Below, piece by piece: positions 7,738-15,805 of a stretch of 64,000 nucleotides of DNA (within the stretch, counting starts at the first letter, position 1; every line of letters starts with the position of its first letter). The notes beneath the pieces were generated by a model. The model worked only from the letters and a program-made list of their open reading frames with translations. It had not been told where the DNA came from and did not search any database. Source of the DNA: an uncultured Bacilli bacterium (GTDB taxonomy: Bacteria; Bacillota_I; Bacilli_A; RF39; UBA660); NCBI GenBank assembly GCA_934182615.1, contig CAKPRO010000010.1, positions 3,023 to 67,022 on the forward strand, written 5' to 3'. A program made the translations under genes and the position numbers.

Positions 7738-8183
7738 ATTATGGCCTCACATATATTTACATATTTTTCCCCATGTGGTTTTAATATTAATACTCTTGTA
7801 TTATCGTCAGCGATTTTGATTTTGATATCTAATCTTTCTTCTGGTAAGATATCTTTTATCATATCAGCCCATTCTATTATGGTTACTCCACCTTTATCAA
7901 AGTATTCTTCTATTCCTATATCTTCATGTGAATCTTCTAATCTATATACATCCATATGATATAATGGTAATTCTCCGACATACTCTTTTATTATTGTAAA
8001 TGTTGGAGATGTTATCTCATCTATTCCCATAGCATGAGCAAATCCTTTAGTAAACATTGTTTTTCCACTACCTAAATCGCCATTTAAACATATTACCATG
8101 TTAGGAAACTTTTCTGATTCTATGTTTTGTGCTATTGCTATTGTTTCATTATCACTATGTGATGTTATTTTGTATTCTTCCAT
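7734..8183 (-). CDS. tsaE: TsaE, ATPase of tRNA threonylcarbamoyladenosine synthesis
   Basis: A 149-residue P-loop protein with Walker A GDLGSGKT at residues 35-42, SPTFTIIKEY and the HMDVYRLED motif, all hallmarks of TsaE. It powers turnover of the TsaB-TsaD complex. It is the first gene of the operon, with AAAGGTG as Shine-Dalgarno. The stop is TGA, overlapping the tsaB ATG, which supports the standard genetic code. A covarying double-hairpin element lies about 100 bases upstream. Confidence 0.95.
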   Translation of the reverse strand: MEEYKITSHSDNETIAIAQNIESEKFPNMVICLNGDLGSGKTMFTKGFAHAMGIDEITSPTFTIIKEYVGELPLYHMDVYRLEDSHEDIGIEEYFDKGGVTIIEWADMIKDILPEERLDIKIKIADDNTRVLILKPHGEKYVNICEAII

Positions 8184-8284
8184 CTTTCTTCACCTTTCTT
8201 TTTGTCATATTTATTATAACAAATATTACATACAAAATACAATAGTTTTATATTTTTTTTACATTATTATTTTATTTTTAATAT

Positions 8285-8372
8285 CACTGTAAGTCTTAAA
8301 TAGTCTTACAGTGCTACTTATAGCCAATATTTGTATTGTCTATAAGTAGTATATCAACCATATCTATTATAT
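8285..8372 (-). ncRNA. double-hairpin element upstream of tsaE (copy 2 of a covarying pair)
   Basis: Stems CACTGTAAG/CTTACAGTG (8285-8293 with 8305-8313) and CTACTTATAG/CTATAAGTAG (8314-8323 with 8340-8349). The second loop differs from the copy at 3895-3984 by one base, and so little does the flank ATATCAACCATATCTATTAT. Against that copy, stem positions change T-A to G-C, T-A to C-G and A-T to T-A, always on both arms, so structure rather than sequence is conserved. Both copies lie 85-100 bases upstream of a minus-strand gene. Confidence 0.6.
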
Positions 8373-8404
8373 AGAAGCAAGAAATATATACTTAAATATT
8401 GTTT

Positions 8405-8476
8405 GTTAGAGAGACAAATATTTTTGGCTCACTAACACCACGGAAAACTTAAATTTATTTAAGTTTGAAGTGGAAA
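8405..8476 (+). repeat. GAC...GGC family hairpin followed by a second stem-loop
   Basis: Hairpin with arms GTTAGAGAG (8405-8413) and CTCACTAAC (8428-8436), one A-A mismatch, and a loop that starts AC and ends GG. The following segment folds as CCAC...GTGG around a perfect ACTTAAAT/ATTTAAGT stem. It is located between the tsaE leader region and the 3' end of htrA. The 8184-8500 gap contains no open reading frame that I can support. Confidence 0.5.
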
Positions 8477-8500
8477 AAAATAACCTAGAATTAATCTAGA

Positions 8501-9616
8501 TTATTTTGATTCTTCAAGTGTTACTTCAGAAGTTAACTCTTTACCATTTCTATTATAAGTAACTGTTACTTTATCTCCTGGATTATGTTTATATAATTCA
8601 TAACGAAGTTCTGCTACTGAAGATATTTCTTCTTTTTCTAATTTAGTTATGATATCACCTTTCTTTAATCCGGCTTTTTCTGCTGGTGAAGATGATACTA
8701 CTTCTAGAACTGCTACTCCTTTTTCAACACCTTTTGGTAAAGTTATTCCAGCCTGCCATAAATAATAACTATCTGTTATATCTAACATACTTATTCCAAT
8801 ATATGGTCTCTTTACTGATTCACCTTTTTCAATGATACCAGCATATGATAGAGCGTCTTCTATCGGGATAGCAAAGCCCATTCCTTCAACACTATAACTT
8901 GTTGTTGAACTTGTTTTTTCTTCTGTAAGCTTTAAAGATGTTACTCCTATTACTTCTCCATTTACATTACATAATGGACCACCACTATTACCTGGATTTA
9001 AAGCAGCATCTGTTTGTAATACTTTCATATAGTAGTCTGAAGTACTACCAGAGAATGATACTGCTACTAAACGATCTTTTCCTGATAGGATTCCTTTAGT
9101 TACTGTACCACTATAAGTATCTCCAAGTGGGGCTCCTACGGCAAAAGTAGTGTCTCCTAATTTTATTTTATCAGTGTTTCCTAATGTTGCTACTTGCTTT
9201 ATACTTGCGGCGCTTACTGTTAATACTGCTATATCTGAATATGTCTCTCCTCCTAAGATTTGAGTATCTGCTGATGTTCCATCACTAAAGATTACTTTGG
9301 CAGAATCTCCTCCTGATATAACATGGTTATTAGTCATTATATAGGCTGTTGAGCCTTCTTTTTTATAGACAAAACCTGTTCCTGTTGACACTACTTTACC
9401 ATCTTTATAAGTGGCTACTGTTACAGTGGCATCATATATTTTATCTACTGCTCCGGATATGCTATTTTCATTTATTGTATAGTTTCCCCCTTTAGTTACT
9501 GAATTTGTTGTACCTCTATTTAATTGATTTATTACTAGATATGTCCATACTGAACCACCAATAAAAGCTACTAATACTAAAAGAGGTATTATTATTTTAT
9601 TATTTTTCTTATTCAT
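8501..9616 (-). CDS. htrA: HtrA/DegP-like membrane-anchored serine protease with PDZ domain
   Basis: A 371-residue protein: N-terminal signal anchor (about 7-30), trypsin-like domain with His98 (NNHVISGG), Asp128 (YSDIAVL) and Ser211 (NPGNSGGPL), then one PDZ domain (about 270-360). HtrA proteases degrade misfolded proteins on the outer face of the membrane. The start chosen is the ATG 7 bases after AGGTG; an in-frame GTG lies inside that Shine-Dalgarno and is rejected. It follows the Abi_2 gene with only 9 bases between, so the two are probably co-transcribed. CtsR/CssR-type control sites are not seen. Confidence 0.93.
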   Translation of the reverse strand: MNKKNNKIIIPLLVLVAFIGGSVWTYLVINQLNRGTTNSVTKGGNYTINENSISGAVDKIYDATVTVATYKDGKVVSTGTGFVYKKEGSTAYIMTNNHVISGGDSAKVIFSDGTSADTQILGGETYSDIAVLTVSAASIKQVATLGNTDKIKLGDTTFAVGAPLGDTYSGTVTKGILSGKDRLVAVSFSGSTSDYYMKVLQTDAALNPGNSGGPLCNVNGEVIGVTSLKLTEEKTSSTTSYSVEGMGFAIPIEDALSYAGIIEKGESVKRPYIGISMLDITDSYYLWQAGITLPKGVEKGVAVLEVVSSSPAEKAGLKKGDIITKLEKEEISSVAELRYELYKHNPGDKVTVTYNRNGKELTSEVTLEESK

Positions 9617-9625
9617 TATTATCAC

Positions 9626-10552
9626 CTACTTATCTATTATTTCTATATAATTTTCTGGAAATCCCATTCTATCTAATACTTTGCTTATTGGAATGGTATC
9701 CACTCTTCCATCTAACAATTCTATTTCATATTCTATTTCTTTCATCATTAAGCGAAAGGCTTTTTTATTTAGTAATATTTTAAAGATTATAATTACTGCA
9801 AATAAGTCATTTTTACCATAAATATATTCGCCATCCATTTTTGGTATTTCCATCATATCATGATATTCTGTATCCGGTATTACTCTTTCGGTTTTATGTT
9901 CAAACACGATATCTTCATGAGCACATAAATTTCGATAGTTGGATAATATTATTAGTATATCTGATAATACACTTGGTGTAGTATCAAAAACTTCTGCTAC
10001 TTCAATTTGGTCTTCTTTCTTTAATATAGTATATAATTCACAAACTATTCCGAATGATAATACTTTTACTAAAACCCATAAGGGAATATAACCGTAGTTA
10101 TTTATGTAGTGTATTGTAGCATTATGGGTTGTAGCATTGATTCTTATTTGCCTTTTCATCTTATCAATTAAGTCACGAACACGGCGTGCTTTATCATGAT
10201 CTTGAGTGAAGTTTTTAGGATTTAAATAATCTTTTTCACGATATCCATACTTCTTGGATAATTGATACGATATTACTGATTTTAATTGATTTTCGATAAC
10301 AAGTACATTTTTAAATATTATATTTCTAAAATTCCTATCAAATGTGAATAATGAGTATATTTCATTAAAAGTTGTACCGGGTATGAATTTTCTTTCCTTT
10401 TGCGATATAAGGAAGGCGTGACGATAACCCATTAAAAAGAAATAGTTTTCTCTGAGTAGGGTATCTTTAACGACATTTTCATCTTCAATTATAAGACCTT
10501 TGTTTTTTAATATTTCTACTTGTTCATTTATTGTCTTAAAATTTTTCTCCAC
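9626..10552 (-). CDS. Abi_2 (AbiD/AbiF-like) HEPN-domain protein
   Basis: A 308-residue protein of the Abi_2 family. Signatures are ENYFFLMGYRHAF near the N-terminus, IENQLKSVISYQLSKKYG in the middle, and NYRNLCAHEDIVF with R207-x4-H212, the HEPN RNase motif. The family is known from phage abortive infection and acts by RNA cleavage or binding. I place the start at GTG (10552), 8 bases after GGGAG. The in-frame ATG 15 bases upstream has no Shine-Dalgarno and lies within about 15 bases of a TATACT -10. It is coupled to htrA, an unusual partner for a defence gene. No separate antitoxin gene is seen. Confidence 0.85.
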   Translation of the reverse strand: MEKNFKTINEQVEILKNKGLIIEDENVVKDTLLRENYFFLMGYRHAFLISQKERKFIPGTTFNEIYSLFTFDRNFRNIIFKNVLVIENQLKSVISYQLSKKYGYREKDYLNPKNFTQDHDKARRVRDLIDKMKRQIRINATTHNATIHYINNYGYIPLWVLVKVLSFGIVCELYTILKKEDQIEVAEVFDTTPSVLSDILIILSNYRNLCAHEDIVFEHKTERVIPDTEYHDMMEIPKMDGEYIYGKNDLFAVIIIFKILLNKKAFRLMMKEIEYEIELLDGRVDTIPISKVLDRMGFPENYIEIIDK

Positions 10553-10634
10553 AATATCAACTCCCATTATTCTGTATTAAAGTATATCATAGTTTTGAAA
10601 AAAATGATATATTTTTTGTTATTTTTTTGAAAAA

Positions 10635-10690
10635 TAAAAGGAATACATCTACTACTGGAGTTTAAAGTATATTCCTTTTTTTATTAGAAT
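10635..10690 (-). terminator. terminator after the DUF2628-like gene
   Basis: On the minus strand AAAAAGGAATA and TATTCCTTTT form a stem around a loop of about 25 bases, followed by TATTTTTC. It overlaps the 3' end of the gene ending at 10652 and separates it from the Abi_2/htrA unit. Confidence 0.6.
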
Positions 10691-11008
10691 ATCTGAAGAA
10701 TTATAGTCTAATGGGACATAGCCATCTTTTAGTAGTTCTTCAATTACTATCATGTTATAGTTAGCCGCAAATAAGAGATTTATGATAAATAGCATTGCTA
10801 TACATATGATTATACCTATTACAAAGGGGATGAAGCACATTATTAAAGTTGAAACTGCTACTTCAGTCATTAACATGATATAAAACATTTTGTAATTCTT
10901 TTTCTTGATTGGATATAAGAAGCCTAGGTAAACCATTTCTGGTATAAAGCCATAGTCACATTCTACTGGTGGTGTATATTCATCATATTTTAAATATATT
11001 TTTTGCAT
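10652..11008 (-). CDS. small two-helix membrane protein (DUF2628-like)
   Basis: A 118-residue protein with a cytoplasmic-looking N-terminal segment (MQKIYLKYDEY), two long hydrophobic helices (about 42-66 and 70-88), and a C-terminal tail containing NYNMIVIEELLKDGYVPLD. The pattern of a short aromatic patch (YLGFLYPIKKKNYKMFY), paired helices and an N-x-x-Y...G motif resembles DUF2628 proteins, whose function is unknown. Clear AAGGGTGATA Shine-Dalgarno. It is followed by a terminator, so probably a single-gene unit. Confidence 0.55.
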   Translation of the reverse strand: MQKIYLKYDEYTPPVECDYGFIPEMVYLGFLYPIKKKNYKMFYIMLMTEVAVSTLIMCFIPFVIGIIICIAMLFIINLLFAANYNMIVIEELLKDGYVPLDYNSSDILIKKGIYFKLQ

Positions 11009-11073
11009 ATATTATCACCCTTCTTAGTCTCTACTAGAAGTATACACTATTTTTGTATTTTTTGAAAGGGTTT

Positions 11074-11736
11074 TTATTTATTTTGATAATATTTTTCGAT
11101 TGAATCACTAATTAGAGTTATTAATTTATTTTGGTAATTGTTGTCTCTTAAAAGATAGTTATCACTTGGATTGGATATAAAGCCTGCTTCGATTAGTACT
11201 CCAGGAGACTTTATATGTTTATACATATAGTAGGTATTGTCTTTTTTTATTTCTCTAACATTAGATATATTTTCTTTTAGATGATTAGTTATGGTCTCGG
11301 CGATAATTTTATTTTCTTTATTATTACCTGTATAAAATACTTGAAGACCTCTCCATGAAGGGGAAGGAGAAGCGTTTAAATGGATGGATATATACATATC
11401 AGGAGAAATATCATTTATATATTTGGCTCTATTGTATAAGTCGTTTCGTTTTCTATTAATAGTTGTTGTGGATAAGTCGTTGTTATCTTTACGAGTTAGG
11501 TAAACAGTTGCTCCTCTTGATATTAATTCTTTTTCTAATTTTTTTGTAAGAATTAAATTAAGTTTGCTCTCTTTGATGGGACCACTGCTGGCACCTTCAT
11601 CCTTGCCACCGTGTCCGGCATCTAAAATTATTACCTTTCCCAGTAAATTTAAATTTTTTACAGTAGCAGTTACTTTGGGTAAACATAATGTGACAAGAAA
11701 AAAGCATATTATTATAAGTAGTTTATATTTATTCAT
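11074..11736 (-). CDS. cwlD: N-acetylmuramoyl-L-alanine amidase, CwlD-like (Amidase_3)
   Basis: A 220-residue exported amidase: N-terminal hydrophobic signal (about 4-22) and an Amidase_3 domain with zinc ligands His42 (ILDAGHGG), Glu56 (KESKLN) and His119 (ISIHLNAS), and catalytic Glu183 (LIEAGFISN). Size, lack of cell-wall binding repeats and the early GGKDEGASS pattern fit CwlD, which works with PdaA to make muramic-delta-lactam in spore cortex. Other Amidase_3 enzymes have vegetative roles, so the sporulation role is inferred partly from spoIIR and the Spo0A-like boxes elsewhere in the window. Confidence 0.8.
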   Translation of the reverse strand: MNKYKLLIIICFFLVTLCLPKVTATVKNLNLLGKVIILDAGHGGKDEGASSGPIKESKLNLILTKKLEKELISRGATVYLTRKDNNDLSTTTINRKRNDLYNRAKYINDISPDMYISIHLNASPSPSWRGLQVFYTGNNKENKIIAETITNHLKENISNVREIKKDNTYYMYKHIKSPGVLIEAGFISNPSDNYLLRDNNYQNKLITLISDSIEKYYQNK

Positions 11737-11766
11737 ATTACACCTACTTAAATATATGCTTTTTAT

Positions 11767-13419
11767 TTATTCAAAATAACTTCCTCCAATAAACTCTCTT
11801 AATATTGAAGTTTTTGGTACGGTTTCACTTGGTATTGGTAAAACGAATTTTAATAATTCTATTAGTCTTTGGGCTACTTGATAGTTAGGATCATCTTCAG
11901 ATATGGTAAATAGTAATGGTTCAGCATATGTTTTAATGACCGCTAGTTCATAGGCTAAACTGGTGTTAAACATAACATCGGCATTATCTTGATATGGGAA
12001 GACATATTTTTCTTCACCATCACGAACATCGGACCATGAATCTAAAGTCCTTGATGGATTATAGCCTCTTGTTCTGTTATCTCTCACCATTCTTCTTAAT
12101 AATCTTAAATCAGTCATACCAATACGATTATCATTATCGATATTTAGATATGTTAATGGACTTATATATACTTTAAACTTTTTCTTTCTAGGTATATTAG
12201 TTAATAATTCTTCATTTAAAGCATGAAGTCCTTCAATTATTAGGATATCATTATCTTTTAACTGAACTGTTCTTTTATATTCTTTTTTTCCTTCAATAAA
12301 GTTAAATGTTGGTACTGTTACTTTAGTTCCCTTTAACATTTTACTAACTTGACTATCAAATAATTTTACATCAATAGCATTAAGAGACTCGAAATCCGGC
12401 TTACCATTTGGTCCTAATGGAGTTTCTGACCTTTCTAGGAAGTAGTCGTCTAATGATAGATGTGTTGGATTTAATCCTAGACTTCTTAGATACAATGATA
12501 GTTTCATGGCACTAGTTGTTTTTCCTGAACTTGATGGACCAGATAATAATATTACTTTATAATCTTCTTTATTTAAAACTATCTGCTCTGCGATACTAAG
12601 TAATTTATAGTCCTGCATTATTTCAGATAACTGAATGATATCTCCAGCATTATTATTGGTTATAAATTCATTTAGTTCGCCTAAGTTGTTTATATTTAAA
12701 TTATTTCCCCATGTTCCATATTCTTCAAGACTATTGAAGTAATTTTCATGATGGGTATATTTTACTACTTTGTTATTATCATATATTGATGGGAATCTTA
12801 CTACGACACCATGTCCTTTAATTAATGACAAGTCAAAATATTTTAAAGAACCTGTTGTATATGGAAGGTCTCCAATTATATAGTTATAGGTATCTCCTAG
12901 TTTATATAGAGTTACAAAATTTGTTTTTATATAGAATAATGTTCTTACTTTGTCTTCTCTTTTTTTACTCTTGAAATATGCTATGGCATCTGACTTAGAT
13001 GTTTCTATTTTTGTAAAAGGTATATTTTCTTTTATTTTTTCTTTCATTATCTTTTTTATTTTTGTTATATCTTCGGTAGTTAATGGTTTATTTACTTTAC
13101 AATAAATTCCTTTATCAATTGAATGCTTAACTATTATTTGAGTATCTTTACCTAAGGCTTCTACTGCGGATACTTCAAATAGATAAAGTAATCCTTTTTC
13201 ATAGATTTTATTTCCTTCTTTGGTATTTAAATCATATAAATATAGTTTACCATTTTTGGTTAGTGTTTCTTCATAGTCAATCATATTGTTGTTATAAAGA
13301 GCTCCTACTACGGTATTTGTTAATTTATCTTTTTCTTGTTCAATTATCTCTTTTAATTTTATTCCTTTTACATATTCTTTCTTTTTGTTATTATCCAAAG
13401 TTATTATTATTGTTTCCAT
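11767..13419 (-). CDS. TGS/threonyl-tRNA-synthetase-like N-terminus fused to uridine kinase-type nucleoside kinase
   Basis: A 550-residue fusion. The N-terminal region starts with a TGS-like fold, followed by a segment resembling the second additional domain of threonyl-tRNA synthetase (HSIDKGIYC is a recognisable stretch). The C-terminal part is a P-loop nucleoside kinase with Walker A GPSSSGKTT and LSLDDYFLERSETP, as in uridine kinase. This fused kinase is widespread in Firmicutes and Thermotogae; its substrate is not certain. The ATG follows GGAGGAATAAT. It is transcribed divergently from clpP, and each promoter lies next to one half of a perfect 10-bp inverted repeat. Confidence 0.88.
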   Translation of the reverse strand: METIIITLDNNKKKEYVKGIKLKEIIEQEKDKLTNTVVGALYNNNMIDYEETLTKNGKLYLYDLNTKEGNKIYEKGLLYLFEVSAVEALGKDTQIIVKHSIDKGIYCKVNKPLTTEDITKIKKIMKEKIKENIPFTKIETSKSDAIAYFKSKKREDKVRTLFYIKTNFVTLYKLGDTYNYIIGDLPYTTGSLKYFDLSLIKGHGVVVRFPSIYDNNKVVKYTHHENYFNSLEEYGTWGNNLNINNLGELNEFITNNNAGDIIQLSEIMQDYKLLSIAEQIVLNKEDYKVILLSGPSSSGKTTSAMKLSLYLRSLGLNPTHLSLDDYFLERSETPLGPNGKPDFESLNAIDVKLFDSQVSKMLKGTKVTVPTFNFIEGKKEYKRTVQLKDNDILIIEGLHALNEELLTNIPRKKKFKVYISPLTYLNIDNDNRIGMTDLRLLRRMVRDNRTRGYNPSRTLDSWSDVRDGEEKYVFPYQDNADVMFNTSLAYELAVIKTYAEPLLFTISEDDPNYQVAQRLIELLKFVLPIPSETVPKTSILREFIGGSYFE

Positions 13420-13435
13420 ATTATTCCTCCTTTTG

Positions 13436-13507
13436 GATAGTCTATATTATTATTATATCATAGTTTGTTATATTTTGTCATACTTTTTTTGTTATGAATA
13501 GACTATC
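13436..13507. promoter_or_regulatory. divergent promoter region with perfect 10-bp inverted repeat (kinase / clpP)
   Basis: GATAGTCTAT (13436-13445) and ATAGACTATC (13498-13507) are exact inverted copies with centres 62 bp apart. The left copy lies at the predicted start site of the minus-strand kinase promoter (TATAAT at 13457-13452). The right copy lies between the -35 region and -10 (TATACT, 13515-13520) of clpP. The arrangement suggests one regulator bound at two sites, possibly with looping. The sequence does not match the CtsR heptad repeat or the CIRCE element that I know for clp genes. Confidence 0.5.
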
Positions 13508-13538
13508 TATATATTATACTAATTATGGGTGACTAATT

Positions 13539-14111
13539 ATGAATTTAATTCCTACGATTATTGAAAAGAATGATATGGGTGAGAGAGCATATGATATTTA
13601 TTCGAGATTATTAAAAGATAGAATTATTATTTTGAATGGAGAGATTAATGATAATACTGCTAATGTTGTGGTAGCGGAACTTTTATATTTAGATAGTTTA
13701 AATAGTGACGATATTAGTTTGTATATTAATTCTCCTGGTGGTTCTATTACTGCTGGTATGGCTATTTATGATACAATGAATTTTATTAAAAGTGATGTAT
13801 CCACAATTTGTGTGGGAATGTCGGCATCAATGGCTGCTTTTCTATTGGCTGCGGGTAAAAAGGGTAAAAGATGTATTCTTCCTAATGCAGAAGTTATGAT
13901 TCACCAACCGCTTGGAGGAGCGCAAGGTCAGGCTACAGAAATTAAAATTGCCGCTGAAAGAATATTAAAACTTAAGAAAAAACTTAATAAAATTTTAGCC
14001 GAAGTTACTGGTAAGGATATTGCTACGATTGATAATGATACGGAAAGAGATTATTTTATGGATAGTAAAGAGGCTTTAAACTATGGTATTGTTGATAGAA
14101 TATTAAAATAG
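13539..14111 (+). CDS. clpP: ATP-dependent Clp protease proteolytic subunit
   Basis: A 190-residue ClpP with the full catalytic triad in standard numbering: Ser97 (GMSASMAA), His122 (MIHQPLGG) and Asp171. It forms the tetradecameric barrel that degrades substrates fed by ClpX/ClpC. It is one of few plus-strand genes in the left arm, thus facing the presumed replication fork. A GGGTGAC Shine-Dalgarno lies a few bases upstream of the ATG. A bidirectional terminator follows directly. Regulation probably involves the 10-bp inverted repeat in its promoter. Confidence 0.97.
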   Translation: MNLIPTIIEKNDMGERAYDIYSRLLKDRIIILNGEINDNTANVVVAELLYLDSLNSDDISLYINSPGGSITAGMAIYDTMNFIKSDVSTICVGMSASMAAFLLAAGKKGKRCILPNAEVMIHQPLGGAQGQATEIKIAAERILKLKKKLNKILAEVTGKDIATIDNDTERDYFMDSKEALNYGIVDRILK

Positions 14112-14140
14112 AACTTCAAATTGAAGTTCTATTCTGTTTT
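14108..14140. terminator. bidirectional terminator between clpP and the convergent membrane-protein gene
   Basis: AATAGAACTTCAA and TTGAAGTTCTATT form a perfect 13-bp stem followed on the plus strand by CTGTTTTTGT. It starts at the clpP stop codon and runs into the last codons of the convergent gene ending at 14129. Confidence 0.85.
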
Positions 14141-15292
14141 TGTATTTCCTGTTTTAGTATATCCTTCTAATGATGTTTCTGTTGACCATTTTGTTTCTTT
14201 ATTTTTTTCAACATAACGATAGTATGTTATGGTATCATAATCTCCTGATGGTTTTTCTTCTGTTATCTTAGGAGACATAAATTTAACTGTTATTTTTAAT
14301 GGTACAAAGTATACATTATCATAAGATGATATGGTTGTATTTATATCATTTAATGTAACATCTATATAGAAAGAGCCTTTACGATAGTATGGAGATAATT
14401 TATATGTAAAATTGTCTTCAGTTAATGAGTAATTTTTAATACTATCTGGTAATTTATTTATTTTTGTTCCTTTAGATATTGATGTATTATTACTAGATAA
14501 GAATTCTTTTTCATTATTTGATAGGAATTCTACTTCTTTAACTATAGTAAAGTAATAATCTTTATTTGGAACTTTATCTAATTTTATAGTGTAAGAACCT
14601 GATGTACTATTTTTAGATACTGCTCCTAATGTATAGTATTCTTCAGTTGCAGTACCATAATACTCATATTTGTTTTCTATGTTATCACCAGTCTTATTAC
14701 CTTTCATCCATTTACTATATGTTGTTGTTTCTTTTACATATTCGTAATATGTTGTTTTGGTAGTGTTTGTACTAGTATTTTCATTAGTATTAGTACTGGT
14801 TGTATCTTTAGTAGCATCTTTATTTGTGTTATCTTTAGTAGTGTCTTTATTTTCATCTTTAGTTTCTGTTTTGGTATTACAATTCTTGCAATCTTTAAAA
14901 CTAAATTTTCTTGTTATGGTATCTTTTTCTTTACCACATACTAAAGTAGTTTCTACTTTATAATCTTTTTTATTTCTAGTTATTTTTGAGTAACTCTTTT
15001 TTACATCACAAGTTGATTCTTTATTTTCATTTACAGAAACAATTAATTTTTTTTCTATCATTTCTTCTAATGTTATTTTAGTACTTTTCCCTTTTTCTTG
15101 TGGTAAATCTATTTCTTTAAAATAAGAAACTGCTACCTCTTCCATATTATTAATATTGTTTTTAAATGTTTCTGATGGTTTACTACTATTTATTATTTTT
15201 GATACTAACCATATTAATATTATAGCAAATATGAATACAATTATTATCTTAATAAATAGACTTAACCAATTTATTTGTCTTTCATCTTCCAT
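14129..15292 (-). CDS. membrane-anchored extracytoplasmic protein of unknown function
   Basis: A 387-residue protein with an N-terminal transmembrane helix at about 13-31 preceded by a short acidic/polar segment, so the bulk should be outside the cell. Residues about 36-130 include four cysteines (STCDVK, LVCGKE, DCKNC) that could form disulfides. A low-complexity Thr/Asn/Lys/Asp linker (about 137-178) follows. Two copies of a short repeat, YYEYVKETTTYSKW and YYRYVEKNKETKWS, flank a beta-rich region. No enzyme motif is recognised. A 39-residue membrane peptide gene lies immediately upstream on the same strand. Confidence 0.6.
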   Translation of the reverse strand: MEDERQINWLSLFIKIIIVFIFAIILIWLVSKIINSSKPSETFKNNINNMEEVAVSYFKEIDLPQEKGKSTKITLEEMIEKKLIVSVNENKESTCDVKKSYSKITRNKKDYKVETTLVCGKEKDTITRKFSFKDCKNCNTKTETKDENKDTTKDNTNKDATKDTTSTNTNENTSTNTTKTTYYEYVKETTTYSKWMKGNKTGDNIENKYEYYGTATEEYYTLGAVSKNSTSGSYTIKLDKVPNKDYYFTIVKEVEFLSNNEKEFLSSNNTSISKGTKINKLPDSIKNYSLTEDNFTYKLSPYYRKGSFYIDVTLNDINTTISSYDNVYFVPLKITVKFMSPKITEEKPSGDYDTITYYRYVEKNKETKWSTETSLEGYTKTGNTKTE

Positions 15293-15320
15293 TATATAAA
15301 ACCTCCCTATTTTGGTGATA

Positions 15321-15440
15321 TTATATTAATTCAACAATGAATATTATTAAACATATTATTAATAAAGATATTAGCAGTATGATTTCTTTTATGATGGTGT
15401 TTATTTCTTTTATCTGTTTAATGATTTCTTTATTTAGCAT
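15321..15440 (-). CDS. 39-residue single-helix membrane peptide
   Basis: Starts MLNKEIIKQIKEINTIIKEI and continues as one uninterrupted hydrophobic Ile/Leu-rich helix ending IVELI. The ATG is preceded by AGGGAAG at a good distance. It ends 28 bases before the start of the membrane-anchored gene, so the two are likely co-transcribed. The amphipathic first half and hydrophobic second half resemble small membrane modulators or toxins. No family is recognised. Confidence 0.5.
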   Translation of the reverse strand: MLNKEIIKQIKEINTIIKEIILLISLLIICLIIFIVELI

Positions 15441-15485
15441 ATAATATCTTCCCTAAAATTGTAATTTATTATAGCATAGAGATAT

Positions 15486-15749
15486 CTAGTTGTCAACAGA
15501 TAAATAAACTATTGTGCACCCATCATTTAAGTTATCAGTATGATATTTTGTTACTTCTTTTCTTCTACTTAATACACTATGGACAGACTCTCTTACTATT
15601 CCTAGTCCTCTACCATGTATTATTAATATTTTATTATTTTTTAACTTTATATTTTCATCTACAAAATCTTCAGTGGCTACTCGCGCTGTTTCTCTATCAT
15701 AACCATGAAGATCTATAGATGGTAAATTCTTTAAAAATATATCTTCCAT
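15486..15749 (-). CDS. stand-alone Smr-domain protein
   Basis: An 87-residue protein that is nearly only an Smr domain: SIDLHGYDRETA (the LDLHG motif) and KILIIHGRGLGIVRESV (the HGRG loop). Smr domains occur at the C-terminus of MutS2 and as single proteins, and act as DNA or RNA endonucleases, for example on collided ribosomes. No MutS2 ATPase part is present nearby, so this is not a truncated mutS2 within the window. Shine-Dalgarno GGTGAT precedes the ATG. Confidence 0.88.
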   Translation of the reverse strand: MEDIFLKNLPSIDLHGYDRETARVATEDFVDENIKLKNNKILIIHGRGLGIVRESVHSVLSRRKEVTKYHTDNLNDGCTIVYLSVDN

Positions 15750-15805
15750 AAAATCACCATTATATATTATAGCAGATATTTCTCAATATTAAAACAATAA
15801 GATCA

